DNA of 64,000 nucleotides from Pelomonas sp963422775 (GTDB lineage Bacteria > Pseudomonadota > Gammaproteobacteria > Burkholderiales > Burkholderiaceae_C). Location of the stretch: the NCBI GenBank assembly GCA_963422775.4, contig CAUJSJ030000035.1:1-64000 (forward strand), read 5' to 3'. The notes under the pieces were generated by a model that worked only from the letters and a program-made list of their open reading frames with translations, did no database searches and was not told the origin of the DNA. A program made the translations under genes and the position numbers. This document shows positions 1 to 8,818 of this stretch, in pieces (positions within the stretch are counted from its first letter, which is position 1; every line of letters begins with the position of its first letter).

Positions 1-408
1 CCACGCACCTGGCGCAGTGGGTGGGCGGCCTGGCCGTGCCGCCGCTGGCCATCGTGGCCGGCGTGCTGGCGTTCTACATCGTCCTCGGCTGCGTGATGGA
101 CGAGTTGTCCATGCTGCTGCTGACCATCCCCGTCATCTTCCCGACCATCATGGGGCTGGACCTTTGGGGCCTAGCCGCTGAGCCCAAGGCGATCTGGTTC
201 GGGCGTCCTGGTGCTGATGACGGTCGGCATCGGCATGCTGGCGCCGCCGGTGGGGCTGAACGTCTATGTCGTCAACGGCATGGCGCGCGACGTGCCGATG
301 AACGAGACCTACAAGGGCGTCATGCCCTTCCTGGCCAGCGACGTGCTGAGGCTGTTGCTGCTGCTGTTCGTGCCCGCCGTCAGCGTTGGCGTGCTGCGAT
401 GGCTGTGA
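1..408 (+). pseudogene. TRAP transporter large permease (DctM-like), C-terminal part with a frameshift
   Basis: Only the 3' end of the gene is in the window. The translation up to about base 200 (AFYIVLGCVMDELSMLLLTI) and again from about base 202 (GIGMLAPPVGLNVYVVNGMA) is the conserved end of DctM-type permeases, the large membrane subunit of TRAP uptake systems for organic acids. The two halves are in different frames. Removing one G from the GGG at 201-203 restores one continuous reading (IWFGVLVLMTVG), ending at the TGA at 406-408. This is either a true frameshift or a one-base sequence error. It converges with the VanZ-like gene, and the two ends overlap by 29 bp. Confidence 0.72.
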
Positions 409-766
409 TGGGCCAGGCGATGAGCAGCCCGATACCGATGCCGATGCTGTCGGCCAGTACGTCGAATGCATCGGCCGAGCGGGGCGGCACGAAGCTCTGG
501 GCGATCTCGATGCCGATGCCGTAGGCCACCAAGGCCACGACGATCAACCACCACTGCCGCGGCCTGGGCCACAGCGCCCAGACGCAGGTGAAGGCCAGCG
601 ACGCGAAGGCGAGCAGGTGGTTGGATTTGTCCCAGCCCGTGCTGACCGCCTTGGGCGGGTTGGGCACCAGCGCCAGCCAGGTGATGGCGACGAGCAGGAC
701 GACAAGCAGCGCGCGCCACAGGCGGCGCTGTTCGGGAGCAGAGGCGAAGCGGATCAGGCGTGACAT
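380..766 (-). CDS. VanZ-like family membrane protein
   Basis: 128 residues starting MSRLIRFASAPEQ. There are four predicted membrane segments: residues about 15-35, 50-66, 70-90 and 100-120. Conserved VanZ-like residues are visible: a DKSNHLLAF stretch after the first segment and E-I-A-Q-S-F followed by R and D (IEIAQSFVPPRSADAFDVLAD) in the third. VanZ-like proteins are widespread small membrane proteins; the founding member gives low-level teicoplanin resistance, but most have no known role. The ATG at 766 is preferred over an upstream in-frame start because the family begins shortly before the first helix. The downstream end overlaps the convergent permease fragment. Confidence 0.72.
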   Translation of the reverse strand: MSRLIRFASAPEQRRLWRALLVVLLVAITWLALVPNPPKAVSTGWDKSNHLLAFASLAFTCVWALWPRPRQWWLIVVALVAYGIGIEIAQSFVPPRSADAFDVLADSIGIGIGLLIAWPITAIAARQR

Positions 767-804
767 GGCGGGGCGCATTGTGGCCGCGCCCGCCAAGCCA
801 CCCC

Positions 805-3135
805 TCACTTCATTTGCAGCATCCAGCCCTTGGCCTGGCGCAGGTGGGCGGCGAGCTGGGCCTGGGCCGGGCCGACGGTCGGGTCGGTGATGGGCAGCTT
901 CTCCAGCAGGGCCGCGTCAATTTGCGCGCGCGAGGCGGCGTTCAGCATCCAGTTCATCGACGGCGGGCGCTGGCCCTGCACAGCGGGCAGGCGCAGCTCA
1001 GCCACCTGGCCGCAGCCGCCGATGCGCTTGATGAGCTCGACCGCCGAGTCGCGCCCGCGTGCGTCGTTGCTGTTCAGGACGCCCTGCGCAGGCGCGACGA
1101 CCTCGTTCAGGCCCATGTGCGTGGCGCGGTAGCGGCGGCCGTCCAGCGGCTGCGCGTCGGCGGCGGTCGGCGCGTCGCGGCACAGCCAGTCTTCGACCTG
1201 CGAGGCGCTGTTCACCAGCAGCAGCAGGCGCAGTCGCGAGCGGTCCAGGATGCCCTGGTGGGCACAGTCGTCCTCGGGCTTGCAGGCCTTGAGTCGACCC
1301 GCGGCCTCCAGGTCGCGCAGCAGGTCCGACAGCGCCAGCGTCGCGCTGGCCTCCACATAGCCCCCGTCGCCAAGCCGGTCCCAGACACGGCCGACGTCAT
1401 TGGCCTCGGCGTCCTTGTGGGCTTCCTTGAAGACGGCGGCCGCCGCCGGGCTGATGTAGGGGAAGCGGGCGCTGTTGTGCACGGCCTGGGCCAGCGTCAT
1501 GCGGTCGATGTCCAGGCCCAGGGCGGGGTCGAGCAGGTCGATGCCATCCCCGCCGGCCAGCAGGAAGTCGGCCTGGTAGACGCGCTGGCCGCGCGACAGG
1601 GCCGAGGTGTTCAGCGCCAGCAGCGGCAGCCACTCGGCGTCGGTGGCGCGGGCATGCAGGGCGGTCAGCGGCTCGTCCCAGGGGTTGCGGCGGGCGGTCG
1701 GGCGCTGCGGGCACTGGTTGGCCAGCGCCTTGGGCCAGTCGCGAACCCAGACCTGTTCCAGCCCCAGCGAGCGATCGGCACCGGCCATGGCCACGGGCAG
1801 GAAGCGCTGGACCAGGTCGGGGTAGAGCATGTAGCCCACGGGCGTGGCGAGGTGGTCGCGGCCGGTGAAGTCGCGCACCAGCTTCCAGGGCGTGCAGGCG
1901 GCCGCGTCGACGGCCTGGCGGCGCGCATCGACGGCGGCGACGAAGCTGGTCGCGCCGAGGGCGCCGCCCGAGGTGCCGCTGATGGCGAAAACGGAGTCGG
2001 CGAAGTTGACGCCCTGCTGCTCGCCCAGCTCCTGCAGGCGCGCCAGCGACGCGCTGCCCCAGTAGGCCGCGCGCGACGCGCCGCCCGCGACGGCGACGAG
2101 CACGAGCGGCCGTTTGCCGTCCGCACCAACGGTGCGCAGCCAGGTCTGCACCCAGGCGTCGGCCGGCTGGCGGCTGCCGTTGTCGCTGCTGGCGCTGCGC
2201 TCGGGCAGGGCCACGCGGTGGTTGTCGTTCAGCGGCGCAAAGGCGACGAAGAGCAGCAGGGGCAGGGCGGTGAGCGGGATGCGGAACAGCGCCTTGGGCA
2301 CATAGGTCAGCCCGATGCCGCCAAAGACGATCCAGCTGCCCATCGCCAGCAGCACCAGTGCCGGCGAACCGATGGTGCGCGCCGTGGCCTCCGGCCAGCC
2401 CAGCAGCGCGCCGAAGATGGCCCACTGCAGCAGCACCACCAACACGATGAGCACGCGCGACGGCGTGCTCATGCGGTCCTCGCGCTCCATCAGCGCGATG
2501 GCATCGCGCCGGCCGTCCAGGCACAGCCAGCGCGCCAGGCGGGAATCGCTGCCGAGCTTGAGCAGCCAGGCGCGCCGCTTCCAGACGAAGAGGTACAGGC
2601 CCGCCGTGACCGCCAGCAGGCCGACGCCGATGAGGCGCTCGCGGGACTGCAGCAGGAAAAATCCCGCGATGGGCAGGCCGCCGCCGAGGACGAGGCCGCG
2701 CGGCAGCCAGCGGCGCAGCGCGGTCGCAAAGCGCGCGTTCATGCATTCGCCGAGGGTGTCGGGCTTGAAGCGGCGGTCCAGCAGCAACCGGCTCGTGTAC
2801 CAGGCCAGCATCAGCCACAGGCCGAAGGCGGCCAAGAGGATGGCCGTTTGCGCGCTGCCGACTTCCAGCGACAGCAGCGTCTCCTGGGCCTGGTCCAGCC
2901 CCAGCAGCACGATCACGCCCGCCACGACGATGCCCACCGGGAAGGCGCACAGCCCCAGCACGCGCAGCAGATAGAGCATCCAGGGCACGTCGCCTTCGGG
3001 CGCGGATGCAGGCGCTGACGGCGGCGGTTCGGGCGGGCGCGGCGGGCCGGGTTCCTCCTGTTTGGGCGGCGGCGGCGGGGAAAATTGCGGCGGCGGCGCG
3101 GGCTCGCGAGGGGGGTAGACGACCGGGATCAGCAT
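805..3135 (-). CDS. Patatin-like phospholipase with a large membrane N-terminus
   Basis: About 776 residues from the ATG at 3135. The first 50 are extremely proline-rich (PPPPPKQEEPGPPRPPEPPP). Several hydrophobic segments follow over about residues 55-310. The patatin-type hydrolase domain begins near residue 340 (PLVLVAVAGGASRAAYWGS). The nucleophile elbow GTSGG lies near residue 387 and the catalytic Asp motif DGG near residue 590, giving a complete Ser-Asp dyad. Proteins of this build are predicted inner-membrane lipid acyl hydrolases; the substrate is unknown. It is transcribed away from the small gene at 3285, with a 150-bp shared upstream region. The downstream neighbour VanZ is on the same strand. 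Confidence 0.8.
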   Translation of the reverse strand: MLIPVVYPPREPAPPPQFSPPPPPKQEEPGPPRPPEPPPSAPASAPEGDVPWMLYLLRVLGLCAFPVGIVVAGVIVLLGLDQAQETLLSLEVGSAQTAILLAAFGLWLMLAWYTSRLLLDRRFKPDTLGECMNARFATALRRWLPRGLVLGGGLPIAGFFLLQSRERLIGVGLLAVTAGLYLFVWKRRAWLLKLGSDSRLARWLCLDGRRDAIALMEREDRMSTPSRVLIVLVVLLQWAIFGALLGWPEATARTIGSPALVLLAMGSWIVFGGIGLTYVPKALFRIPLTALPLLLFVAFAPLNDNHRVALPERSASSDNGSRQPADAWVQTWLRTVGADGKRPLVLVAVAGGASRAAYWGSASLARLQELGEQQGVNFADSVFAISGTSGGALGATSFVAAVDARRQAVDAAACTPWKLVRDFTGRDHLATPVGYMLYPDLVQRFLPVAMAGADRSLGLEQVWVRDWPKALANQCPQRPTARRNPWDEPLTALHARATDAEWLPLLALNTSALSRGQRVYQADFLLAGGDGIDLLDPALGLDIDRMTLAQAVHNSARFPYISPAAAAVFKEAHKDAEANDVGRVWDRLGDGGYVEASATLALSDLLRDLEAAGRLKACKPEDDCAHQGILDRSRLRLLLLVNSASQVEDWLCRDAPTAADAQPLDGRRYRATHMGLNEVVAPAQGVLNSNDARGRDSAVELIKRIGGCGQVAELRLPAVQGQRPPSMNWMLNAASRAQIDAALLEKLPITDPTVGPAQAQLAAHLRQAKGWMLQMK

Positions 3136-3284
3136 GGCCCGCACTCTAGCTGTGGGCAGCATCCCGTCCAAGGCCAGGGCGACCGCTTGGCCGCCCTGGC
3201 GTCTCGTGGGAAACCCTGGCCGGGCGAAACACGACGCAGCGGCGCTCGTACAGTTGCAGGCGACAACGATGTCGGGGAGGACAT

Positions 3285-3662
3285 ATGGACAACGGTCAAC
3301 TGCTGCCTGTACTGGGCGGCTTCCTGGTGGGGGGCGTTGTGGCTGCGGGTGGGATGTTTGGCTGGCTGTCGCGCCAGATCAAGCGCGAGCGCCAACGCGT
3401 GCACAACGTCGAGCAGGCGCGCCAGCTGTCCGCGCAGCAGCTGACGCAGGCGCGAAAGCAGATCGAGCAGGTCCAGCGCGAGAACCACGAGTTGCGGCTG
3501 GCGGTTCGCCCGGCACCGCGCGCTGCGGCAGCGCCCGAGGCACCCGTGAACGCTGCCGAGGCGGCGCGGCTGTATGCCGAGTCCAAGATGCAGCCGGTGC
3601 CCCCCAAGGAAGTGCCCAAGGCGTTCAAGGACACGGTGGTGCTCAAGCGCTCGCCGGACTAG
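3285..3662 (+). CDS. Small membrane-anchored coiled-coil protein
   Basis: 125 residues. One N-terminal membrane helix (about residues 7-28, GGFLVGGVVAAGGMFGWL) is followed by a charged, Gln/Glu-rich region (about 30-70) that reads as a coiled coil, then an Ala/Pro linker and a short conserved-looking tail ending VVLKRSPD. The layout recalls YhcB/DUF1043-type proteins, but I cannot confirm family membership. The ATG follows a strong ribosome binding site (GGGGAGGA). It lies upstream of the acyl-CoA operon, separated from it by 118 bp containing a palindrome. Confidence 0.6.
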   Translation: MDNGQLLPVLGGFLVGGVVAAGGMFGWLSRQIKRERQRVHNVEQARQLSAQQLTQARKQIEQVQRENHELRLAVRPAPRAAAAPEAPVNAAEAARLYAESKMQPVPPKEVPKAFKDTVVLKRSPD

Positions 3663-3709
3663 GCCTTGTCACTGCCGGGACAAGACTGCAGCGCGGGCGC
3701 TGCCTAGAA

Positions 3710-3725
3710 TCGAACGGTCGTTCTA
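3710..3725. promoter_or_regulatory. Palindromic operator-like site upstream of the beta-oxidation operon
   Basis: The sequence TCGAACG-GT-CGTTCTA is an inverted repeat whose GAACG/CGTTC core is perfect. It sits about 55 bp before the ATG of the hydratase/dehydrogenase gene. Short dyads of this shape are typical TetR-family operators, and TetR regulators commonly control acyl-CoA degradation genes. No such regulator gene is visible nearby, so the assignment is inference. Confidence 0.4.
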
Positions 3726-3780
3726 TTTCTGGGCCGGCTGCAGGAGACGCGGCGTGGCCCGTCAACCCGAGGTCGTGCCC

Positions 3781-5874
3781 ATGACAGCCCATTACGAAGT
3801 TCGCGGCAGCGTTGCCGTGATCACGCTCGACAACCCGCCGGTCAACGGTCTGGGCTTTGCCACCCGCTCAGCCGTTGCTGCCGGCGTGGAGCGCGCCGAA
3901 GCCGACCCGGCCATCACCAGCCTGGTCATCACCGGCGCCGGCAAGGCATTCTCGGGCGGCGCCGACATCAAGGAGTTCGGCTCGCCCAAGGCGCTGGCCG
4001 AACCCAATCTGCTGAGCCTGATCGCCGTCGTCGAGAACTGCAGCAAGCCGGTCGTCGCGGCCATCCACAGCGTCTGCATGGGCGGTGGCCTGGAGCTGTC
4101 CCTGGGCTGCCACTACCGCGTGGCGCAGACCGGCACCAAGGTTGCGCTGCCCGAAGTGAAGCTGGGCCTGCTGCCCGGCGCCGGCGGCACGCAGCGCCTG
4201 CCGCGTGCGTTGGGTGTCGAGCCCGCGCTGAACATGATCGTCAGTGGCGAGCCGGTGGAGGCCCAGATGCTGGCCATGGTCCCCGGCCAGAAGCTGTTCG
4301 ACAAGATCGTCGACGCCGACGTGGTGGACGCGGCGGTCCAGTTCGCCGAAGAGGTTTCCGAGAAACGCCCGCTGCCCAAGGTGCGTGAGCTGAAGGCCCG
4401 CCACCCGAATGCCGAGGCCTACTTCCAGTTCGCCCGCAACATGGTGGGCGGCATGAGCAAGAACTTCCCGGCGCCGCTGCGCTGCCTGGAGGCCGTGGCC
4501 GGTGCGGTCAACCTGAAGTTCGACGACGGCATGCGTGCGGAGCGCGAAGGCTTTGCAGCGCTCATGATGACGCCTGAATCGAAGGCGCTGCGCCACCTGT
4601 TCTTCGCCGAGCGCGTTGCCAGCAAGATCGCCGACGTGCCCGAAGACACGCCACTGCGCACCATCGCCAAGGTCGGCGTCATCGGTGCCGGCACCATGGG
4701 CGGCGGCATCTCGATGAACTTCCTGAACGCGGGCATCCCGGTCACCATCCTGGAGACCAAGCAGGAAGCCCTGGACCGCGGCGTCGCGACCATCAGGAAG
4801 AACTACGAGTCCCAGGTCAAGAAGGGCAAGCTCAAGGAAGACAAGTACGCCCAGCGCATGGCGCTGCTGAGCACGACGCTGAACTACGCCGACCTGGGCG
4901 ATGCCGACCTCATCATCGAAGCGGTGTTCGAGGAGATCGGCGTCAAGGAAGCCGTGTTCAAGCAGCTGGACGCAGTGGCCAAGCCCGGCGCCATCCTCGC
5001 CTCCAACACGTCGACGCTGGACGTCGACAAGATCGCGGCCTTCACCAAGCGCCCGCAGGACGTGGTGGGCATGCACTTCTTCAGCCCGGCCAATGTGATG
5101 AAGCTGCTGGAGGTCGTCCGCGGCAAGGAAACCGCCAAGGACGTGCTGGCCACCGTGATGGCCATTGGCAAGAAGATCAAGAAGACGGCCGTCGTGTCGG
5201 GCGTCTGCGATGGCTTCATCGGCAACCGCATGATCGAGCAGTACAGCCGCCAGGCCGGCTTCCTGCTGGACGAGGGCTGCAGCCCGCAGCAGGTCGACAA
5301 GGGGGTCGAGAAGTTCGGCTTCGCGATGGGGCCGTTCCGCATGGGTGACCTGGCGGGCAACGACATCGGCTGGGCCATTCGCAAGCGCCGCGCCGTCGAG
5401 CGCGCCAACATGAAGTATTCGGCCAGCGCCGACCGCCTGTGCGAGCTGGGTCGCTTCGGCCAGAAGACCGGTGCCGGCTGGTACGACTACCTGCCCGGCA
5501 AGCGCGATGCGAACCCGTCGCCGGTCGTCGAAGAGATGCTGGCCAAGCACCGCGAATCCATCGGTGCGAAGACCCGCCAGATCAGCGATGAAGAGATCGT
5601 GCACCGCCTGGTGTTCGCGCTCGTGAACGAGGCGGCGCATTTGCTGGAAGAAGGCATCGCCCAGCGCGCGTCCGACGTCGACATGGTCTACCTGACCGGC
5701 TACGGTTTCCCCATCTTCCGCGGCGGCCCGATGTGCTATGCCGACACGCTCGGCCTCTTCAACGTCGTGCAGGCGATGAAGCGCTTTGCCAAGAACCCGA
5801 TGGACGACGGTGCGTTCTGGACGCCCGCACCGCTGCTGGCCCGACTGGTGGCTGAAGGCAAGTCCTTCACCTAA
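3781..5874 (+). CDS. Bifunctional enoyl-CoA hydratase / 3-hydroxyacyl-CoA dehydrogenase
   Basis: 697 residues carrying two steps of beta-oxidation: hydration of trans-2-enoyl-CoA and NAD-dependent oxidation of the 3-hydroxyacyl-CoA. The N-terminal crotonase domain (about 1-190) shows AFSGGADIKEF and GGGLELSLG for the oxyanion hole, followed by PEVKLGLLPGAGGTQRLPR. The Rossmann domain starts near residue 297 with GVIGAGTMGGG. The HAD C-terminal domains occupy about 480-697 (GFIGNRM, GPFRMGDLAGND). This is the FadB/FadJ alpha-subunit arrangement and a normal length. The ATG at 3781 matches the crotonase start. It is the first gene of the acyl-CoA operon, 90 bp ahead of the thiolase, which would be its beta partner. 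Confidence 0.93.
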   Translation: MTAHYEVRGSVAVITLDNPPVNGLGFATRSAVAAGVERAEADPAITSLVITGAGKAFSGGADIKEFGSPKALAEPNLLSLIAVVENCSKPVVAAIHSVCMGGGLELSLGCHYRVAQTGTKVALPEVKLGLLPGAGGTQRLPRALGVEPALNMIVSGEPVEAQMLAMVPGQKLFDKIVDADVVDAAVQFAEEVSEKRPLPKVRELKARHPNAEAYFQFARNMVGGMSKNFPAPLRCLEAVAGAVNLKFDDGMRAEREGFAALMMTPESKALRHLFFAERVASKIADVPEDTPLRTIAKVGVIGAGTMGGGISMNFLNAGIPVTILETKQEALDRGVATIRKNYESQVKKGKLKEDKYAQRMALLSTTLNYADLGDADLIIEAVFEEIGVKEAVFKQLDAVAKPGAILASNTSTLDVDKIAAFTKRPQDVVGMHFFSPANVMKLLEVVRGKETAKDVLATVMAIGKKIKKTAVVSGVCDGFIGNRMIEQYSRQAGFLLDEGCSPQQVDKGVEKFGFAMGPFRMGDLAGNDIGWAIRKRRAVERANMKYSASADRLCELGRFGQKTGAGWYDYLPGKRDANPSPVVEEMLAKHRESIGAKTRQISDEEIVHRLVFALVNEAAHLLEEGIAQRASDVDMVYLTGYGFPIFRGGPMCYADTLGLFNVVQAMKRFAKNPMDDGAFWTPAPLLARLVAEGKSFT

Positions 5875-5964
5875 CCCCGCCAGCGCCTACCGGATCTCAA
5901 TTCTTTGCGTGCCAGGCCGATCGAGCGAAGCGAGTAGCTCTGGCACCAACTGACTAGGAATGAC

Positions 5965-7136
<1,172 letters not shown>

Positions 7137-7140
<4 letters not shown>

Positions 7141-7958
7141 AGCGCTGGCTGTTCTGCTGGGCCGCTGTGGCGGCGTCGCTGGCCCAGGCAGCGGCCATGC
7201 GTCCGCCGATCACGGAGGCGGAGACAGAGGTGCTGGACGGCGTTCGCTCGGCGGTGCGGTCGGGTGACTGCGCGCTGGCCGTCAAGCGCCTCAATGCCGG
7301 CTTGCCCGCAAAGTACCCTGACCTGCTGTTGCTGGCGGGGGCCATGTACGAGCACGGCGTCTGCCTCAAAGCCAACTGGGATCGTGCGGCCCGCATGTAC
7401 AGCCTCGCCCACGATGTGGGCCATCAGGCTGGTGCATTGCGCCTCGTTGCTGGCTATGCGCTACCCGGTCGCCAGCCCTCCGCCGCGCTCTGGTGGGCCT
7501 CCAAGTTCCAGCCCGCGCTCCTGCCAGAGACCTGTCGCAGTGGCGTGGGGGTGGTGGACGACGTGGACTCCTTCACCGCCACGCTGACCGCTTGGCCGAC
7601 CGCACGCCTGCAAGGCTGCAACTATGTCGTGGGCGTGCTGGCCGCAGTGGTCGGCGAGATGGACTACCCCAGCGAGGCGCTGCACTTTCGGCTGAGTGGT
7701 GCCGTCGGCATGAGCTTCGTGCCTGCGGAGCAGTCGATGACGTGGAGCACGCAGGCGTTCGAGGTCGTGCCGTTCGGTGGTGTGGTGGATGGTGATTCGG
7801 CGCGCGACCGCAACAGCAGCGTGCTGCGCAAGAGTTTCGAGCGCCACCTGGACGGCCTGGGCAAGGCAGCGCTGCAGCGCTATCCCAAGCCCGTCGAGGG
7901 CGTGGACTCAGGCTGGCACATGGAGCGGCAGTTCGTTTTCGACCTGAAGTTGAAGTGA
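7137..7958 (+). CDS. Secreted Sel1-repeat-like protein
   Basis: 273 residues starting at GTG 7137, whose last bases overlap the thiolase stop (GTGA), so translation is probably coupled. The N-terminus MKRWLFCWAAVAASLAQAAA is a clear signal peptide. The mature part has short helical repeats (LLLAGAMYEHGVCLKANWDRA, then MYSLAHDVGHQAGALRL) that match the Sel1/TPR pattern. Sel1-like proteins act as binding scaffolds; no substrate can be named. Its position between thiolase and thioesterase genes is unexpected for a periplasmic protein and may just reflect co-transcription. Confidence 0.62.
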
Positions 7959-7972
7959 GTCGAGGTAGCGGT

Positions 7973-8398
7973 ATGGGTGTGTCTCCCGAAGTCTTCCTCC
8001 AGATGGGCAAAGAGGTTCTGGCGAAGCAGCCATTCAGCGTGCTGCTTGGGGCGGAGCTGGCGGCACTGTCGCCCGGCAAGGTCGACCTGCAACTGGTGCT
8101 CAAGTCTGAGCACCTGCAGCAGAATGGCTTTGCGCATGGCGGCGTCGTCAGCTATCTGGCCGACAACGCACTGACCTATGCGGGTGGCACCGCGATGCAG
8201 GTGCCCGTCGTGACCTCGGAGTTCAAGATCAACTACGTGCGCCCGGCGGTGGGCGAACGCCTGATCGCCCGCGCCAGCGCCGAGGCCGTGAGCAAGACCC
8301 AGGCGGTGTGCCGCTGCGAGGTCTTCGCCGTCAAGGACGGTGCCGAAAAGCTCTGCGCGCTCGCGCAGGGCACCATCGTTCGTCTTTCCCAGGACTGA
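7973..8398 (+). CDS. PaaI-type hotdog-fold thioesterase (first of three)
   Basis: 141 residues from the ATG at 7973; a GTG at 7955 is possible but lies in the end of the previous gene. The hotdog signature is clear: LQQNGFAHGGVVSYLADNAL with the HGG turn, then VVTSEFKINYVRPAVGERL. This family hydrolyses acyl-CoA or aryl-CoA thioesters and often releases stalled CoA intermediates. It ends two bases before the second thioesterase. Confidence 0.86.
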   Translation: MGVSPEVFLQMGKEVLAKQPFSVLLGAELAALSPGKVDLQLVLKSEHLQQNGFAHGGVVSYLADNALTYAGGTAMQVPVVTSEFKINYVRPAVGERLIARASAEAVSKTQAVCRCEVFAVKDGAEKLCALAQGTIVRLSQD

Positions 8399-8399
8399 G

Positions 8400-8816
8400 A
8401 TGCAGGTCGACCTCGACACGTTGCGCGGCTTCTTCCGCTCGGCGCCCTTCATGGCCGACCTGGGCGTGGAGCCGACAGCCGTTGAGTCCGGTCGTGTGTG
8501 GACGCAACTCGTCATCGCCACGCGGCATTGCCAGCACACCGGTGTCGTCCATGCTGGCGTCATTGCGGCGCTTGCTGACCACAGCATGGGCGCTGCGGCA
8601 CAGACGATGGCCGCCGCAGGCCACTGGGTGCTGACCGTCGAATTCAAGACCAGCCTGCTGCGCGGCGCGAGCGGCGAGCGGCTGGAATGCGAGGCCTGGG
8701 TCATCAAGCCCGGCCGACAGGTTTCATTTACCGAGGCCGAGGTGTACGCGGTGGCAGGCAGCGAGCGCAAGCTCGTGGCCAAGGCTAGCGGCACCATGGC
8801 CGTCACCAAGGCCTAG
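8400..8816 (+). CDS. PaaI-type hotdog-fold thioesterase (second of three)
   Basis: 138 residues. The hotdog core shows TGVVHAGVIAALADHSMG, where the usual HGG is HAG, and VLTVEFKTSLLRGASGERL. The start ATG at 8400 overlaps the stop region of the preceding thioesterase and fits the family N-terminus (MQVDLDTLRGFF). The sequence is clearly different from its neighbours, so this looks like an old duplication or separate recruitment. The acyl-CoA dehydrogenase begins 3 bp downstream. Confidence 0.85.
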   Translation: MQVDLDTLRGFFRSAPFMADLGVEPTAVESGRVWTQLVIATRHCQHTGVVHAGVIAALADHSMGAAAQTMAAAGHWVLTVEFKTSLLRGASGERLECEAWVIKPGRQVSFTEAEVYAVAGSERKLVAKASGTMAVTKA

Positions 8817-8818
8817 CC

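Noticed and set aside
760..3018. A 752-codon open frame on the plus strand across the patatin gene
   Set aside because: Antisense shadow in high-GC DNA; Gln/Arg/His-rich composition without domains, while the minus strand has catalytic motifs and membrane segments.
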